Assembly (NCBI RefSeq): GCF_003576595.1
Contig: NZ_NQOU01000002.1
Location: 558,001 to 622,000 of the forward strand
Length of the DNA: 64,000 nt
Origin: Neopusillimonas maritima
Lineage (GTDB): Bacteria > Pseudomonadota > Gammaproteobacteria > Burkholderiales > Burkholderiaceae_B
Direction: 5' to 3'
Part shown: one piece after another, positions 8,192 to 16,301 of the stretch
Layout of the letters: each line of letters starts with the position of its first letter
Position numbering within the stretch: position 1 is the stretch's first letter
The notes under the pieces: generated by a model
The model's database searches: none
Told to the model about the DNA's origin: nothing
Seen by the model: the letters and a program-made list of their open reading frames with translations, nothing else
Made by a program: the position numbers and the translations under genes

Positions 8192-9046
8192 TTACGCCTT
8201 TCCAAAAAGACCCAAGGGGCGGAATGCCAGCAAAAGCGCCATTGGCCCGAAAATAATGAAGTACGACAATTCCGGCACCCAAACTTGACCAAAGTTGGCC
8301 AGGAAGCCCACCAGCAAACTTCCAACAGCAGCACCCACCAGGCTGCCGCGCCCCCCAATAATGACGATCGCCAGCGCAAACACCAGAATTTCAACGTCGG
8401 CACCGGGATACAAGGTAAGAAACGCACCGCCCAGCGTGCCGGCCATGCCTGCCAATGCAGAGCCCAACATAAACGTGAAAACGAACAAACGTCGAATATT
8501 GATGCCCATGGCCTGAACCATTTCGCGGTCATCGACGCCTGCCCGTATAAGCGCGCCCAGTTTGGTTCGGTTGTAAACAAACCAAAGCACCACAAAAATC
8601 GCAATACCCGCAATAATCACCAACATGCGATATTTCGGATAAAAGAAATTGCCGATTTTGATTGCCCCGACCAGAAGCTCGGGAATCGGAATGGTTCGGG
8701 TATCGCCGCCCCAGGCAACCAGCGCAAGATCATTCAAGACCATGGCTACACCAAGCGTTAACAACACTTGTTTCAGTTCCGCATCTTTCACCCTGTTCAG
8801 CAACCAGCGGTCGAGGCAGTAACCCATAACCGCAATGACCAGCGCCGAAGCGATGAATGCAAGCAGAAATGAACCGGTGGCAACCGCCACCATCATGCCA
8901 ACATACCCCCCCACCAGATACAGCGAACCATGTGACAAGTTCACCACGCGCAATAAGCCGAAAATCAGCGTAAACCCACTGGCCACGATGAACAGCAAGG
9001 CAGAAAACGACAACGCATTTGCAATCTGGATGAGGTTGCCAATCAT
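8192..9046 (-). CDS. livH: Branched-chain amino acid-type ABC permease, LivH
   Basis: I chose ATG 9046, giving 284 residues, because GGAGG lies 7 bases upstream and the start overlaps the stop of the preceding deacetylase gene (ATGA). The protein shows the LivH signature FGLLRVVNLSHGSLYLVGGY near residue 40 and GGRGSLVGAAVGSLLVGF near the C-terminus, with about eight membrane helices. Its tight coupling to the deacetylase suggests transport and hydrolysis of the same compound. Confidence 0.93.
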   Translation of the reverse strand: MIGNLIQIANALSFSALLFIVASGFTLIFGLLRVVNLSHGSLYLVGGYVGMMVAVATGSFLLAFIASALVIAVMGYCLDRWLLNRVKDAELKQVLLTLGVAMVLNDLALVAWGGDTRTIPIPELLVGAIKIGNFFYPKYRMLVIIAGIAIFVVLWFVYNRTKLGALIRAGVDDREMVQAMGINIRRLFVFTFMLGSALAGMAGTLGGAFLTLYPGADVEILVFALAIVIIGGRGSLVGAAVGSLLVGFLANFGQVWVPELSYFIIFGPMALLLAFRPLGLFGKA

Positions 9047-9933
9047 GCTTGTGCCTCCGTGCGCATTTGGCCGTCGTACCATTCCAGCAGCTGCTCGCCT
9101 GTCCAGAACAACACCCCCGGACGATTCACATAGCTGAGGGCCTCTTCAAGATATCGAATGCGATGCGGCACCCCCGACAAAAACGGATGCACCGCCATAC
9201 ACATCACCCGCGGTTGATCGGCACCTTCTTCATACAGGCGATCAAAAGTATCTTGAACCCGCTTTAAAAATACATCCGACTGGTGCTGCTGCACCGCCAT
9301 CATGGGAATGTCATTCAGTTCAACCGTATAGGGCATCGCCACCATGGGACCGGCTTGTGTTTCAAAGCGCATGGGTTGGTCATCAATAGCCCAGTCGCCG
9401 ATATAACGAATGCCGGCTTTCGCAAGATGATCGACCGTATCGAATGTTTGCGTTAGCCCTGGGCCAAGCCAGCCCACCGGCGCCTTGCCCGTGAAGTTGC
9501 GAATGGTGTCGACCGTACGCTTGATCATGGCGGGTTGGTCGTCGACCTGATGCGTGGGCATTTGAATATAGCCATGACCCATGAACTCCCAACCCGCATC
9601 GCGCGCCGCACCGGCCACCCCCGGGTAGGTTTCGCACACGCGCCCGTTAATGGATAGCGTGGCTTTGGCCCCCACGTTGTCGAGCGCATTTTTAATGCGC
9701 CAAAACCCCACCCTCATACCGTATTCATGCCAGGCCCAATTGGCAATATCGGGTAAAACAGGCGCCGCGGTAGGCGCGGGTAATACCTGTCGCGCCATGG
9801 GTCTTGAGATGTCCCAATCTTCCACGTTCACCACCGGCCAAACAACAACACGCGCGTTATCGGGCAAGGTGAGTTTGGGTCGGTCGACAATGGACTGATA
9901 GGGCAAACGCTGAGCTGGGGTGCGAGATTTCAT
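9043..9933 (-). CDS. Polysaccharide deacetylase family protein, PuuE/allantoinase-like
   Basis: The protein (296 residues from ATG 9933; TTG 9948 is an alternative) belongs to the NodB-fold group that includes the metal-independent allantoinase PuuE. Visible features are VVVWPVVNVEDWD, ATLSINGRVCETYPGVA, WEFMGHGYIQMP (histidine of the active-site region), GWLGPGLTQTFDT and MAVHPFLSGVPHRI. PuuE-like members hydrolyse cyclic amides and not sugar N-acetyl groups. As first gene of an operon with a Liv importer and an asparaginase, it may open a cyclic amide or imide ring. It is divergent from the IclR gene at 10065. No good ribosome-binding site is visible. Confidence 0.85.
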   Translation of the reverse strand: MKSRTPAQRLPYQSIVDRPKLTLPDNARVVVWPVVNVEDWDISRPMARQVLPAPTAAPVLPDIANWAWHEYGMRVGFWRIKNALDNVGAKATLSINGRVCETYPGVAGAARDAGWEFMGHGYIQMPTHQVDDQPAMIKRTVDTIRNFTGKAPVGWLGPGLTQTFDTVDHLAKAGIRYIGDWAIDDQPMRFETQAGPMVAMPYTVELNDIPMMAVQQHQSDVFLKRVQDTFDRLYEEGADQPRVMCMAVHPFLSGVPHRIRYLEEALSYVNRPGVLFWTGEQLLEWYDGQMRTEAQA

Positions 9934-10064
9934 GGCAATAAATTTCAAATAAAAGAATTTATAGAAGCACTTATTTCTGGATAAATCCTATATATCAACG
10001 TTATTAGCGTCAATGCATTAAAATTTAATTCCATTAATTGGACTTACTAAGGGTTTCAACGGAC

Positions 10065-10841
10065 ATGAGTGCCCAACCTTCTTCCCCTTCAAACGCAGGC
10101 GCGCAAACCGTGCGACGCGCCATCCAGGCATTGAAATTAATTGCTTCGAAAACCGGAGACGGCATGCGATTGGCCGACGTTGCACAGGCCCTTGACCTTG
10201 AGCGTCCGACAACGCACCGTTTGTTGAAGGCACTGGCAGCGGAAGGCATGCTGTCGCAACACCCCGGCAATCGGCGCTACTTCCTGGGCTCGTTGGTTTT
10301 TGAGTTGGGCCTGAATGCCACGCATCAATTCAACCTGATTGATTTATGTCGACCGCAGTTGCATAGCCTGGCCGAGCAAACGGGCGACACCACTTTTCTG
10401 TTTGTTCGAAGCGGCAATGATGCCATTTGCTTATCGCGGGTTCAGGGCCCGTACCCTATTCAAACGCCCGCCGTGCCGGTAGGCGCGCGGCAACCTTTGG
10501 GCGTGAATGCCGGGGGGCTGGCGTTGTTAAGCGCATTATCGGAACGCGAAGCGTATGAAATTACACAAACGGTTGCACCCCGACTGGCCGTATACGGAAA
10601 CCTGACGCCGGAACAAATTATGGAGCACTGGGCACGCGCCCAAACCTCGGGCTATGCGCTCATCGGCAACCGCGCAGTTCCCGGTGTCACTGCTGTAGGC
10701 CTGCCCGTGATCAACGAAAAGGGCGCGCCTATTGCGGCTATTACAATTGCCGCAACGTCATCACGCATGACCGAAGAACGGGTAGCGGAAATTGTGCCGT
10801 GGCTTCGTCAAACCACGGAAATCGTGACACAACGACTGTAA
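10065..10841 (+). CDS. IclR family transcriptional regulator
   Basis: The 258-residue protein starts at ATG 10065, with AAGGG about 11 bases upstream. The winged helix spans about residues 14-75 (VRRAIQALKLIASKTGDGMR, LDLERPTTHRLLKALAAEGM). The IclR effector domain follows, with LGSLVFELGL, GVNAGGLALLSALSERE and GLPVINEKGAPIAAITIAAT. It diverges from the deacetylase-Liv-asparaginase operon and is its probable regulator. A small inverted repeat (TTAAT/ATTAA, 10025-10037) lies just before it in an AT-rich stretch, but I would not rest an operator call on that. The effector is unknown. Confidence 0.92.
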   Translation: MSAQPSSPSNAGAQTVRRAIQALKLIASKTGDGMRLADVAQALDLERPTTHRLLKALAAEGMLSQHPGNRRYFLGSLVFELGLNATHQFNLIDLCRPQLHSLAEQTGDTTFLFVRSGNDAICLSRVQGPYPIQTPAVPVGARQPLGVNAGGLALLSALSEREAYEITQTVAPRLAVYGNLTPEQIMEHWARAQTSGYALIGNRAVPGVTAVGLPVINEKGAPIAAITIAATSSRMTEERVAEIVPWLRQTTEIVTQRL

Positions 10842-10844
10842 ATT

Positions 10845-11927
10845 CTAAACCTGTCCCAGCCGCTGCCTTTGGTACGAGCCATCTTGCACGTGTTCACACC
10901 ACACCCGGTTCTGCAAATACCATTGCACGGTTTTGCGCAGGCCCGTCTCAAACGTTTCCTGCGGCACCCAGCCCAGTTCGCGCTGAATCTTGCCGGCATC
11001 AATGGCATAACGCATGTCGTGCCCCGGGCGGTCGGCCACAAACGTAATCAGGCTGCGGTGCGATTGGGTTTCACCGTTATCGGTTTGCGGGCGTGTGTTG
11101 GGGCTGAGTTCATCGAGCAAGTCGCAAATGGTGTGTACAACATCCAAATTGCGCTTTTCATTGTGGCCGCCAATGTTGTAGGTTTCACCTACTTTGCCTT
11201 CAGACACCACTTTGTATAAGGCCCGTGCGTGGTCTTCCACATAAAGCCAATCGCGTATCTGTTGGCCTTGGCCGTACACGGGTAAAGGCTTGCCTTCCAG
11301 GGCATTCAGTATCACCAAAGGAATAAGCTTTTCCGGGAAGTGATACGGCCCGTAGTTGTTGGAGCAGTTGGTCACCACTACCGGCAAACCATAAGTACGC
11401 ATCCAGGCGCGCACCAAGTGGTCGGAGCTGGCTTTGCCGGCCGAATACGGCGAGCTGGGCGCATAGGGCGTGGCTTCGGTAAACAACACCGAAGGATCTT
11501 CCGGCAGGTCGCCATACACTTCGTCGGTGGAAACGTGGTGAAAGCGAAAGGTGGTGCGTTGGGTATCGTTCAGGCTCAACCAATGGGCCCGGGCCGCTTC
11601 CAGCAAGGTGTAGGTGCCCACGATATTGGTTTCAATAAACGCTGCCGGGCCGTCGATGGAGCGGTCTACATGCGATTCTGCCGCCAGGTGCATGACCGCA
11701 GCGGGCTGATGGGTTTGAAACACACGATCCAGGGCAGCGCGGTTGCAAATATCGACTTGTTCAAACGTATAACGCGGGCTGTGCGACACCGACTCCAGCG
11801 ACTCCAAGTTACCGGCGTAAGTTAGCTTATCGACATTCACCACGTGGTGTTCGGTGTGGTTGATTAAGAAGCGCACCAAAGCCGAGCCAATAAAACCGGC
11901 GCCGCCGGTAACCAGAATTGTAGACAT
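10845..11927 (-). CDS. rfbB: dTDP-glucose 4,6-dehydratase
   Basis: This 360-residue protein has the expected length for RmlB/RfbB. It shows the Rossmann motif [17 protein letters not shown], the catalytic [12 protein letters not shown] region, and the Tyr-x3-Lys motif in [35 protein letters not shown] and [17 protein letters not shown] are characteristic of the family. It converts dTDP-glucose to dTDP-4-keto-6-deoxyglucose for deoxysugar synthesis. It stands alone, with no rfbA, rfbC or rfbD nearby, and converges with the IclR gene with only three bases between them. Confidence 0.96.
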   Translation of the reverse strand: MSTILVTGGAGFIGSALVRFLINHTEHHVVNVDKLTYAGNLESLESVSHSPRYTFEQVDICNRAALDRVFQTHQPAAVMHLAAESHVDRSIDGPAAFIETNIVGTYTLLEAARAHWLSLNDTQRTTFRFHHVSTDEVYGDLPEDPSVLFTEATPYAPSSPYSAGKASSDHLVRAWMRTYGLPVVVTNCSNNYGPYHFPEKLIPLVILNALEGKPLPVYGQGQQIRDWLYVEDHARALYKVVSEGKVGETYNIGGHNEKRNLDVVHTICDLLDELSPNTRPQTDNGETQSHRSLITFVADRPGHDMRYAIDAGKIQRELGWVPQETFETGLRKTVQWYLQNRVWCEHVQDGSYQRQRLGQV

Positions 11928-11988
11928 AGTGATCAGAACCGTTTAGATGATGAAAGTATAACGGCTCATCACAGCCTTCTCGCCTTGT

Positions 11989-12336
11989 TCAAGCCCAGCT
12001 CAGCGCGTTATGCAATGCCAGCGCGGCCGCAGACCGCGGAGCCTGTTTTGCAGGCGCCAAATTAATTTGCCCTTCATTGCCCGCCAGGCCGTCCACCATG
12101 GCCCGCAATTCGGCCGACTGCAACGAGCGCGTAATGCGCGCGCCCGGGCGCAGAAAAATGAACAGCGAGGGAATAGCGGCGGCCGGCAAGCCCACCAATA
12201 ACGCCGGCATGTAAGTGGCGTACCAAGGCGTCAGTGCCAACGCCATAATGAACAGCAGCCATAACACCGGCAGCATGATTTTGTCGGCCTGACGGTATTG
12301 CGTGTTCAGGTGCGCGCGAATGGGGGGAGTTGTCAT
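11989..12336 (-). pseudogene. Small two-to-three-helix membrane protein, likely remnant of a chemotaxis receptor
   Basis: The frame encodes 115 residues. Residues 1-70 (HLNTQYRQADKIMLPVLWLL, ALTPWYATYMPALLVGLPAA) resemble the N-terminal membrane region of multi-helix methyl-accepting chemotaxis proteins. After RPGARITR the sequence changes to RSLQSAELRAMVDGLAG, which resembles the cytoplasmic C-terminal end of such receptors. The simplest reading is an in-frame internal deletion that removed the signalling core. It could instead be a genuine small membrane protein. I read these resemblances from memory of the family, without an alignment. Confidence 0.4.
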
Positions 12337-12563
12337 TTCATCAGCTTATGTGAAGTGGCACAGGATAAACGAGGCGTTCGAATATACCAGCGGCAAGCTA
12401 CAGAAATGACGCCTGAAAACTTTAAAGCGGGACAACAATTTGCACCGCGTTCAGCCCCATTTCACGCAATATTTTTCCTATCTTGCGTTTCTACGAGTGG
12501 ACAAAAAGTGCCCTAAACAAACACTAACTATTTCAATTTAACTACATTGGATCAGTTGATATA

Positions 12564-12582
12564 TATGCCACTAAGTGACATA
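12564..12582. promoter_or_regulatory. 19-bp palindrome, candidate operator of the toxin-antitoxin pair
   Basis: TATGCCACTAAGTGACATA is symmetric about its central A with one mismatched pair. It ends 5 bases before the toxin start codon, where HTH antitoxins of this arrangement usually autorepress. The preceding 12337-12560 stretch is AT-rich and holds no gene I can support. Confidence 0.5.
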
Positions 12583-12587
12583 ATTTT

Positions 12588-12986
12588 ATGGTCCGAATAT
12601 TCAAAACCCGCCACTTTTCCCGCTGGGCGCTGAAAGCGGGTATTCACGATAAAGCGCTTACCCAGGCAATAGACGAGATGATATTGGGACTATCAGATGC
12701 GAACCTTGGCGGGAGTGTTTTCAAGAAAAGACTACCCGCCCCTGGAAGAGGAAAACGCGGTGGTTTTCGCACTCTTATCGCAACACGATCTGAACAATAT
12801 TATTTTTTTGTATTTGGTTTTGAAAAGAACAAACGAAGCAACGTCACTACGACAGAGCTTCAAGCGCTTCAAGCATTAGCTATTGAACTATTGTCTTTAA
12901 CCGAACACCAAATTATTGACGCCGTCGAAGACGGCGCTATCCAGGAGATCATGTATGACGCGGAAAACAAAAAGCGCCATTCTTGA
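12588..12986 (+). CDS. RelE/HigB-like toxin of a type II toxin-antitoxin system
   Basis: The 132-residue protein begins MVRIFKTRHFSRWALKAGIH and contains GGSVFKKRLPAPGRGKRGGF followed by YYFFVFGFEKNKRSNVTTTE. This layout matches the RelE-like toxin group whose members are followed by an Xre-type antitoxin. Basic residues in RLPAPGRGKRGGFR are consistent with ribosome or mRNA binding. The fold typically cleaves mRNA on the ribosome. The C-terminal 32 bases overlap the antitoxin gene. Toxin-first order is HigBA-like. Activity is inferred from the family and the partner gene. Confidence 0.85.
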   Translation: MVRIFKTRHFSRWALKAGIHDKALTQAIDEMILGLSDANLGGSVFKKRLPAPGRGKRGGFRTLIATRSEQYYFFVFGFEKNKRSNVTTTELQALQALAIELLSLTEHQIIDAVEDGAIQEIMYDAENKKRHS

Positions 12987-13272
12987 TGCCGTTCATGAAA
13001 CTACGTCTGACCTGCATCGCCTGGGCTTTATCGACAAACGCAAACTACAGAAGTTTCAAGCTTTGTGTTTAACGCCCGTGCCGGAATACAATAGTGAACA
13101 AATACGCGCTCTACGAGAACAACTGAAACTTTCACAAACCGTACTTGCTTCGGTTCTGAACACCAGCGCTTCAACTGTCCGGAAATGGGAAATTGGCGAA
13201 AAGCGCCCTAGCGGCCCTTCGCTTAAGCTGCTGAATCTGCTTGAGCGAAAGGGCCTGGATGCGGTGCTTTAA
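12955..13272 (+). CDS. HTH antitoxin (HigA-like)
   Basis: I chose ATG 12955 because AGGAG lies 8 bases upstream; this gives 105 residues. The C-terminal half is an Xre helix-turn-helix: IRALREQLKLSQTVLASVLN, then TSASTVRKWEIGEKRPSGPS and LKLLNLLERKGLDAVL. The N-terminal part (SAILDAVHETTSDLHRLGF) probably contacts the toxin. It overlaps the toxin gene by 32 bases, so translation is coupled. It should neutralise the toxin and repress the operon through the palindrome at 12564-12582. Confidence 0.87.
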   Translation: MTRKTKSAILDAVHETTSDLHRLGFIDKRKLQKFQALCLTPVPEYNSEQIRALREQLKLSQTVLASVLNTSASTVRKWEIGEKRPSGPSLKLLNLLERKGLDAVL

Positions 13273-13284
13273 TACGTAAAGCAC
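13264..13284. terminator. Hairpin between convergent genes, possible weak terminator
   Basis: GTGCTTTA and TAAAGCAC form an 8-bp stem with a 5-base loop. It overlaps the end of the antitoxin gene and lies 18 bases from the end of the convergent gene at 13302. There is no T-run on either side, so it is not a classic intrinsic terminator. Confidence 0.3.
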
Positions 13285-13301
13285 ACCCGCAGCCTATTAC
13301 T

Positions 13302-14360
13302 CTACTCACCGTAATACGGCCACTGCACCAACCCTGCCTCATGCAGGGCTTTCACTTCTTTCCATGCGCGGCGAATAAACTTGGCGCATTCCACGTTCTG
13401 TTCAAACAAGTTGTACTTGGCACCTAAACCGTAATCGGGCAGATTGATCATTTCGGTGGTGATATAGCGCAGCGGGCTGCTCTCATGGGTAATGTGATAG
13501 CGCATGGCCATGCGAATGGCTTCCTTGGAAGGCTCCAGCAAATAGGCATGCCATTGCGAGTGCCACTCACCGGGTGCCGGGCGTGTAATGGGGTATTGAA
13601 TGCCACGCGCGTAGGAGCCGTCTTCGTTTTTCCACCACAGGTTTTTGGGCTGATTCGGCCCCACCGTGCGCAGTTGCGTCCACTTCACCATATTCAGGTT
13701 TAACCACTCTTCCAGAAGCGAACCGGGTTCAAAGGGGTCCAGCTTCATTTTGCCGGATTCCACTGCTTCACGGCACTCAGAAATGTCCAGCTCTTCAGGG
13801 TTACCGATTTTGAAGGCTACGTGGCTGTAATCGATGTTGTAATGAAACGGTACGCCGCGCGCCTGAATAGCTTTGGCAATGGGGGTCACGCGGGCGAAGC
13901 TTTCCGTCCACATGTTCACATGCAATTCAAACACCGGCTCAACGCCCAGCCTCATGCCTTCGTCGTATACCTGCAGGTAATGATCAATAATTTCCGCGTC
14001 GGTAATCACATGGCCGTCGGCATGATGCGTGAAGGTCATGATGTTGTGCGCTTTGGCGCCAATTTCCGCGCAAATTTTCAGGTTGTCGGAAAGCAGCGCC
14101 TCGTCGCGACCCAGCATGTAGAACCAACTGGCGGTGTGCACGGGCAACTGATGCTTTTCAATGGCCTGACGGTATTCATTGATATTGCTGCGCAAGGGAA
14201 TCCGATCGAAATAATCGAAAACGCCTGATTCTTTCACCAACCGGAATTGTTCGTCGATGCTGACCTCTTCCAGCGAAACAGGGTTGTTCAGGGAAGAGGG
14301 TTGCGCGCCGCGGCCGTTACAGCCCAACAGAAAAGGAAAATCGGCATCAATCGGTTTCAT
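13302..14360 (-). CDS. TIM-barrel sugar phosphate isomerase/epimerase-like protein
   Basis: The 352-residue protein resembles AP-endonuclease-family-2 (xylose isomerase-like) TIM barrels. It has alternating strand segments with acidic and histidine residues suited to metal binding: NIMTFTHHADGHVITD, VEPVFELHVNMWTESF, FHYNIDYSHVAF. It lies 15 bases downstream of the Rieske oxygenase and is probably translated from the same message. The partnership suggests it processes the oxygenase product, for example by isomerisation or C-C bond cleavage. I do not recognise a specific enzyme. Aromatic content is high (WFYMLGRDE, NLWWKNEDGS). Confidence 0.7.
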   Translation of the reverse strand: MKPIDADFPFLLGCNGRGAQPSSLNNPVSLEEVSIDEQFRLVKESGVFDYFDRIPLRSNINEYRQAIEKHQLPVHTASWFYMLGRDEALLSDNLKICAEIGAKAHNIMTFTHHADGHVITDAEIIDHYLQVYDEGMRLGVEPVFELHVNMWTESFARVTPIAKAIQARGVPFHYNIDYSHVAFKIGNPEELDISECREAVESGKMKLDPFEPGSLLEEWLNLNMVKWTQLRTVGPNQPKNLWWKNEDGSYARGIQYPITRPAPGEWHSQWHAYLLEPSKEAIRMAMRYHITHESSPLRYITTEMINLPDYGLGAKYNLFEQNVECAKFIRRAWKEVKALHEAGLVQWPYYGE

Positions 14361-14375
14361 TCATTTGCCCTGTGT

Positions 14376-15422
14376 TTAAGCTGCTTTCACTGTCTGACGC
14401 CCGACTTTTTCTTCTTCAATCATGCTGTCTACTTTGCGGCGCATGCGTACAACCGATGCGTCCAGATTCAGCATCGTGGTTTTGAAGTCGGGGTAGGCGC
14501 GTTCGTTCTTATGAATGGCTTCCAGAATCACCTTATCTTCATTGAACGCTTCGCGGAACGATGCCGACATTTCCGCATTGGTTTTAGCGTCGGCCTTGAA
14601 GTTTTTAATGTGCATCCAATGGTCGATAGTGGTGTTTTCGTCGACCGGGGTCATGAAGTGACAGGCGTAAATTTGCACGCAGTCGTCGCGGTTACCTTCG
14701 GGCGCACCGGTGCCGGTTTTAGCGGTACCGAAATCAATGACCGCGATGCTGGGGGCGGTGTAGTGGTAGTAGTGCCAGCGGTCTACGTTGGTGGTGAAAC
14801 CGCCGAACTTCTGAAAAATAGGGATAGCCGGCGCGTCGATCACCCAGCGCCAGGTCAGCACGCCGTCTTCAGTGCGTTCGGAGTTCACCGGCACATCTTC
14901 GCTGGCGGCGTTACCCAAAGTAGTGAGGTGCACAAAGCTTACGTGCGACGGGTCGCACAGGTTGTCGCACAGATTCAGGTAGTTGCAGTCGATCTGCAAG
15001 GCGTCACCTTCCACCACATCCCATGCCGGGTCGTGATATTGCTCGAGGTTGTATACCTTCGAGGTATCAGCCTTTTCAGCATCGCCCATCCAGATCCACA
15101 CCAAACCCATATGCTCGTGCACGGGGTAGGTGGTGACCTTGGCGCCGGCGGGAATCTTTTCCTGACCCGGAATACGCACGCATTTACCGGAGCAGTCGAA
15201 CTCCATGCCATGGTATCCGCATTGAATGGCATCGCCTTTCAGGCGGCCCATGGAAAGCGGCATCATACGGTGCGGGCAGATGTCGAGTTGCGCCACCACT
15301 TTGCCGTGACTATTGCGGTACATAACCACATCTTTTTCAACAATACGGCGTTGGGTAAGGCTATTGGTAATGTCGCGTGACCATGCAATGGGATACCAGG
15401 TGTTCAATACGTATTCAGCCAT
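14376..15422 (-). CDS. Rieske-type oxygenase, VanA-like alpha subunit
   Basis: The 348-residue protein has a Rieske 2Fe-2S site with Cys49-x-His51 (CPHRMMPLSMGRL) and Cys68-x2-His71 (CGYHGMEF), 16 residues apart as in vanillate demethylase-type oxygenases. The mononuclear iron site is visible in NLCDNLCDPSHVSFVH, with two histidines and the bridging aspartate. Length and spacing match single-component-oligomer oxygenases that act on methoxylated or N-methylated aromatics. No reductase gene is nearby, so electrons must come from elsewhere; the ferredoxin at 31557 is 7Fe type and not an obvious partner. It is divergent from a TetR gene with a strong operator-like palindrome between them. Confidence 0.88.
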   Translation of the reverse strand: MAEYVLNTWYPIAWSRDITNSLTQRRIVEKDVVMYRNSHGKVVAQLDICPHRMMPLSMGRLKGDAIQCGYHGMEFDCSGKCVRIPGQEKIPAGAKVTTYPVHEHMGLVWIWMGDAEKADTSKVYNLEQYHDPAWDVVEGDALQIDCNYLNLCDNLCDPSHVSFVHLTTLGNAASEDVPVNSERTEDGVLTWRWVIDAPAIPIFQKFGGFTTNVDRWHYYHYTAPSIAVIDFGTAKTGTGAPEGNRDDCVQIYACHFMTPVDENTTIDHWMHIKNFKADAKTNAEMSASFREAFNEDKVILEAIHKNERAYPDFKTTMLNLDASVVRMRRKVDSMIEEEKVGRQTVKAA

Positions 15423-15448
15423 GATGCATCTCCGGTGAGTGCTGGTTT

Positions 15449-15474
15449 ATTTATTTAGTGTTCACTACATAAAT
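15449..15474. promoter_or_regulatory. 26-bp inverted repeat, candidate TetR operator
   Basis: ATTTATTTAGTG and CACTACATAAAT flank two bases and pair along 12 bases with one mismatch. The element lies between the Rieske oxygenase gene and the divergent TetR gene. Its half-site CACTACATAAAT is closely related to motifs in front of the paralogous TetR gene at 31411, which supports binding by this regulator family. Confidence 0.6.
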
Positions 15475-15574
15475 GAATCATATACCGAATAGCCGTAACA
15501 TGGCAAAATATTTTTTCATTACGTTGATTCACGCTGTAAACTAGGTCCTTCAGGCTTAAACTTTCAACTTATTC

Positions 15575-16291
15575 ATGACACGCAAAGACGACGACGTTAT
15601 GGCTTCAACCATTAACCTTGCGGCCAGCGCCGAAGAGGCCGGCACACCACGCAAGAAGGGGCGCACACGGTCATCTAAAACCACGCGGGAAAATATTCTG
15701 AAAGCGGCTAAAAAGATTTTTGCGCGCGACGGCTACGGCGGGGCGCGGGTGGATAAAATCTCGAAAGCGGCCAAATCGTACGACAGCCTTATTTACTATT
15801 ACTTCGGCAGCAAGGAAAAACTGTTTGTTGCGGTACTGGAAGAGGCTTATAAAGATATTTTCGAAGCGGAAAAGAATCTGGACCTGGATATGAACGACCC
15901 GGTTGAGTCGTTACGCACCATTATTCAGTTTCCGTTTCGTTACTACATTGAAAACCCCGAACTCATCGTACTGCTGAATGCAGAAAACCTGAATAAGGGA
16001 AAGCACATTGCCAAGTCGAAAAGCGCCGACCAGTACGCAGGCCCGGCCATTTCGATTTTGCGCAATGTCATTGAAGAAGGCCAAAAGAAAGGCTTGTTTC
16101 GCAACGACGTCGATTGCGAACATTTGTATATGGCCATGACGGCGCTGGGCTACTTTTATATTTCCAACCGCTACACGTTTTCGGCGTTCCTGGCGGCCGA
16201 CTTAATGGACCCGAAAGAAGTGGAACATTGGGCCAAGTACATTAGCGATTTGCTGATGCAGTCTGTGCTAAAGCCTGGCCTGAAAACGTAA
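15575..16291 (+). CDS. TetR family regulator, paralogue of the one at 30653-31411
   Basis: The 238-residue protein starts at ATG 15575 (ATG 15599 is an alternative). A basic leader (RKKGRTRSSKTTRENIL) precedes the TetR helix-turn-helix: AAKKIFARDGYGGARVDKIS, then SYDSLIYYYFGSKEKLF. The C-terminal domain has RYYIENPELIVLLNAENLNK and YFYISNRYTFSAFLAADL. The same blocks occur in the TetR protein at 30653-31411, so the two are clear paralogues. It diverges from the Rieske oxygenase operon and probably represses it. The inducer is unknown. Confidence 0.9.
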   Translation: MTRKDDDVMASTINLAASAEEAGTPRKKGRTRSSKTTRENILKAAKKIFARDGYGGARVDKISKAAKSYDSLIYYYFGSKEKLFVAVLEEAYKDIFEAEKNLDLDMNDPVESLRTIIQFPFRYYIENPELIVLLNAENLNKGKHIAKSKSADQYAGPAISILRNVIEEGQKKGLFRNDVDCEHLYMAMTALGYFYISNRYTFSAFLAADLMDPKEVEHWAKYISDLLMQSVLKPGLKT

Positions 16292-16301
16292 ATTTGAAAA
16301 T

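Noticed and set aside
14247-15380. Plus-strand open frame of 377 codons opposite the Rieske oxygenase
   Set aside because: The oxygenase on the other strand has all metal-binding motifs. The plus frame has no recognisable domain and is a shadow.
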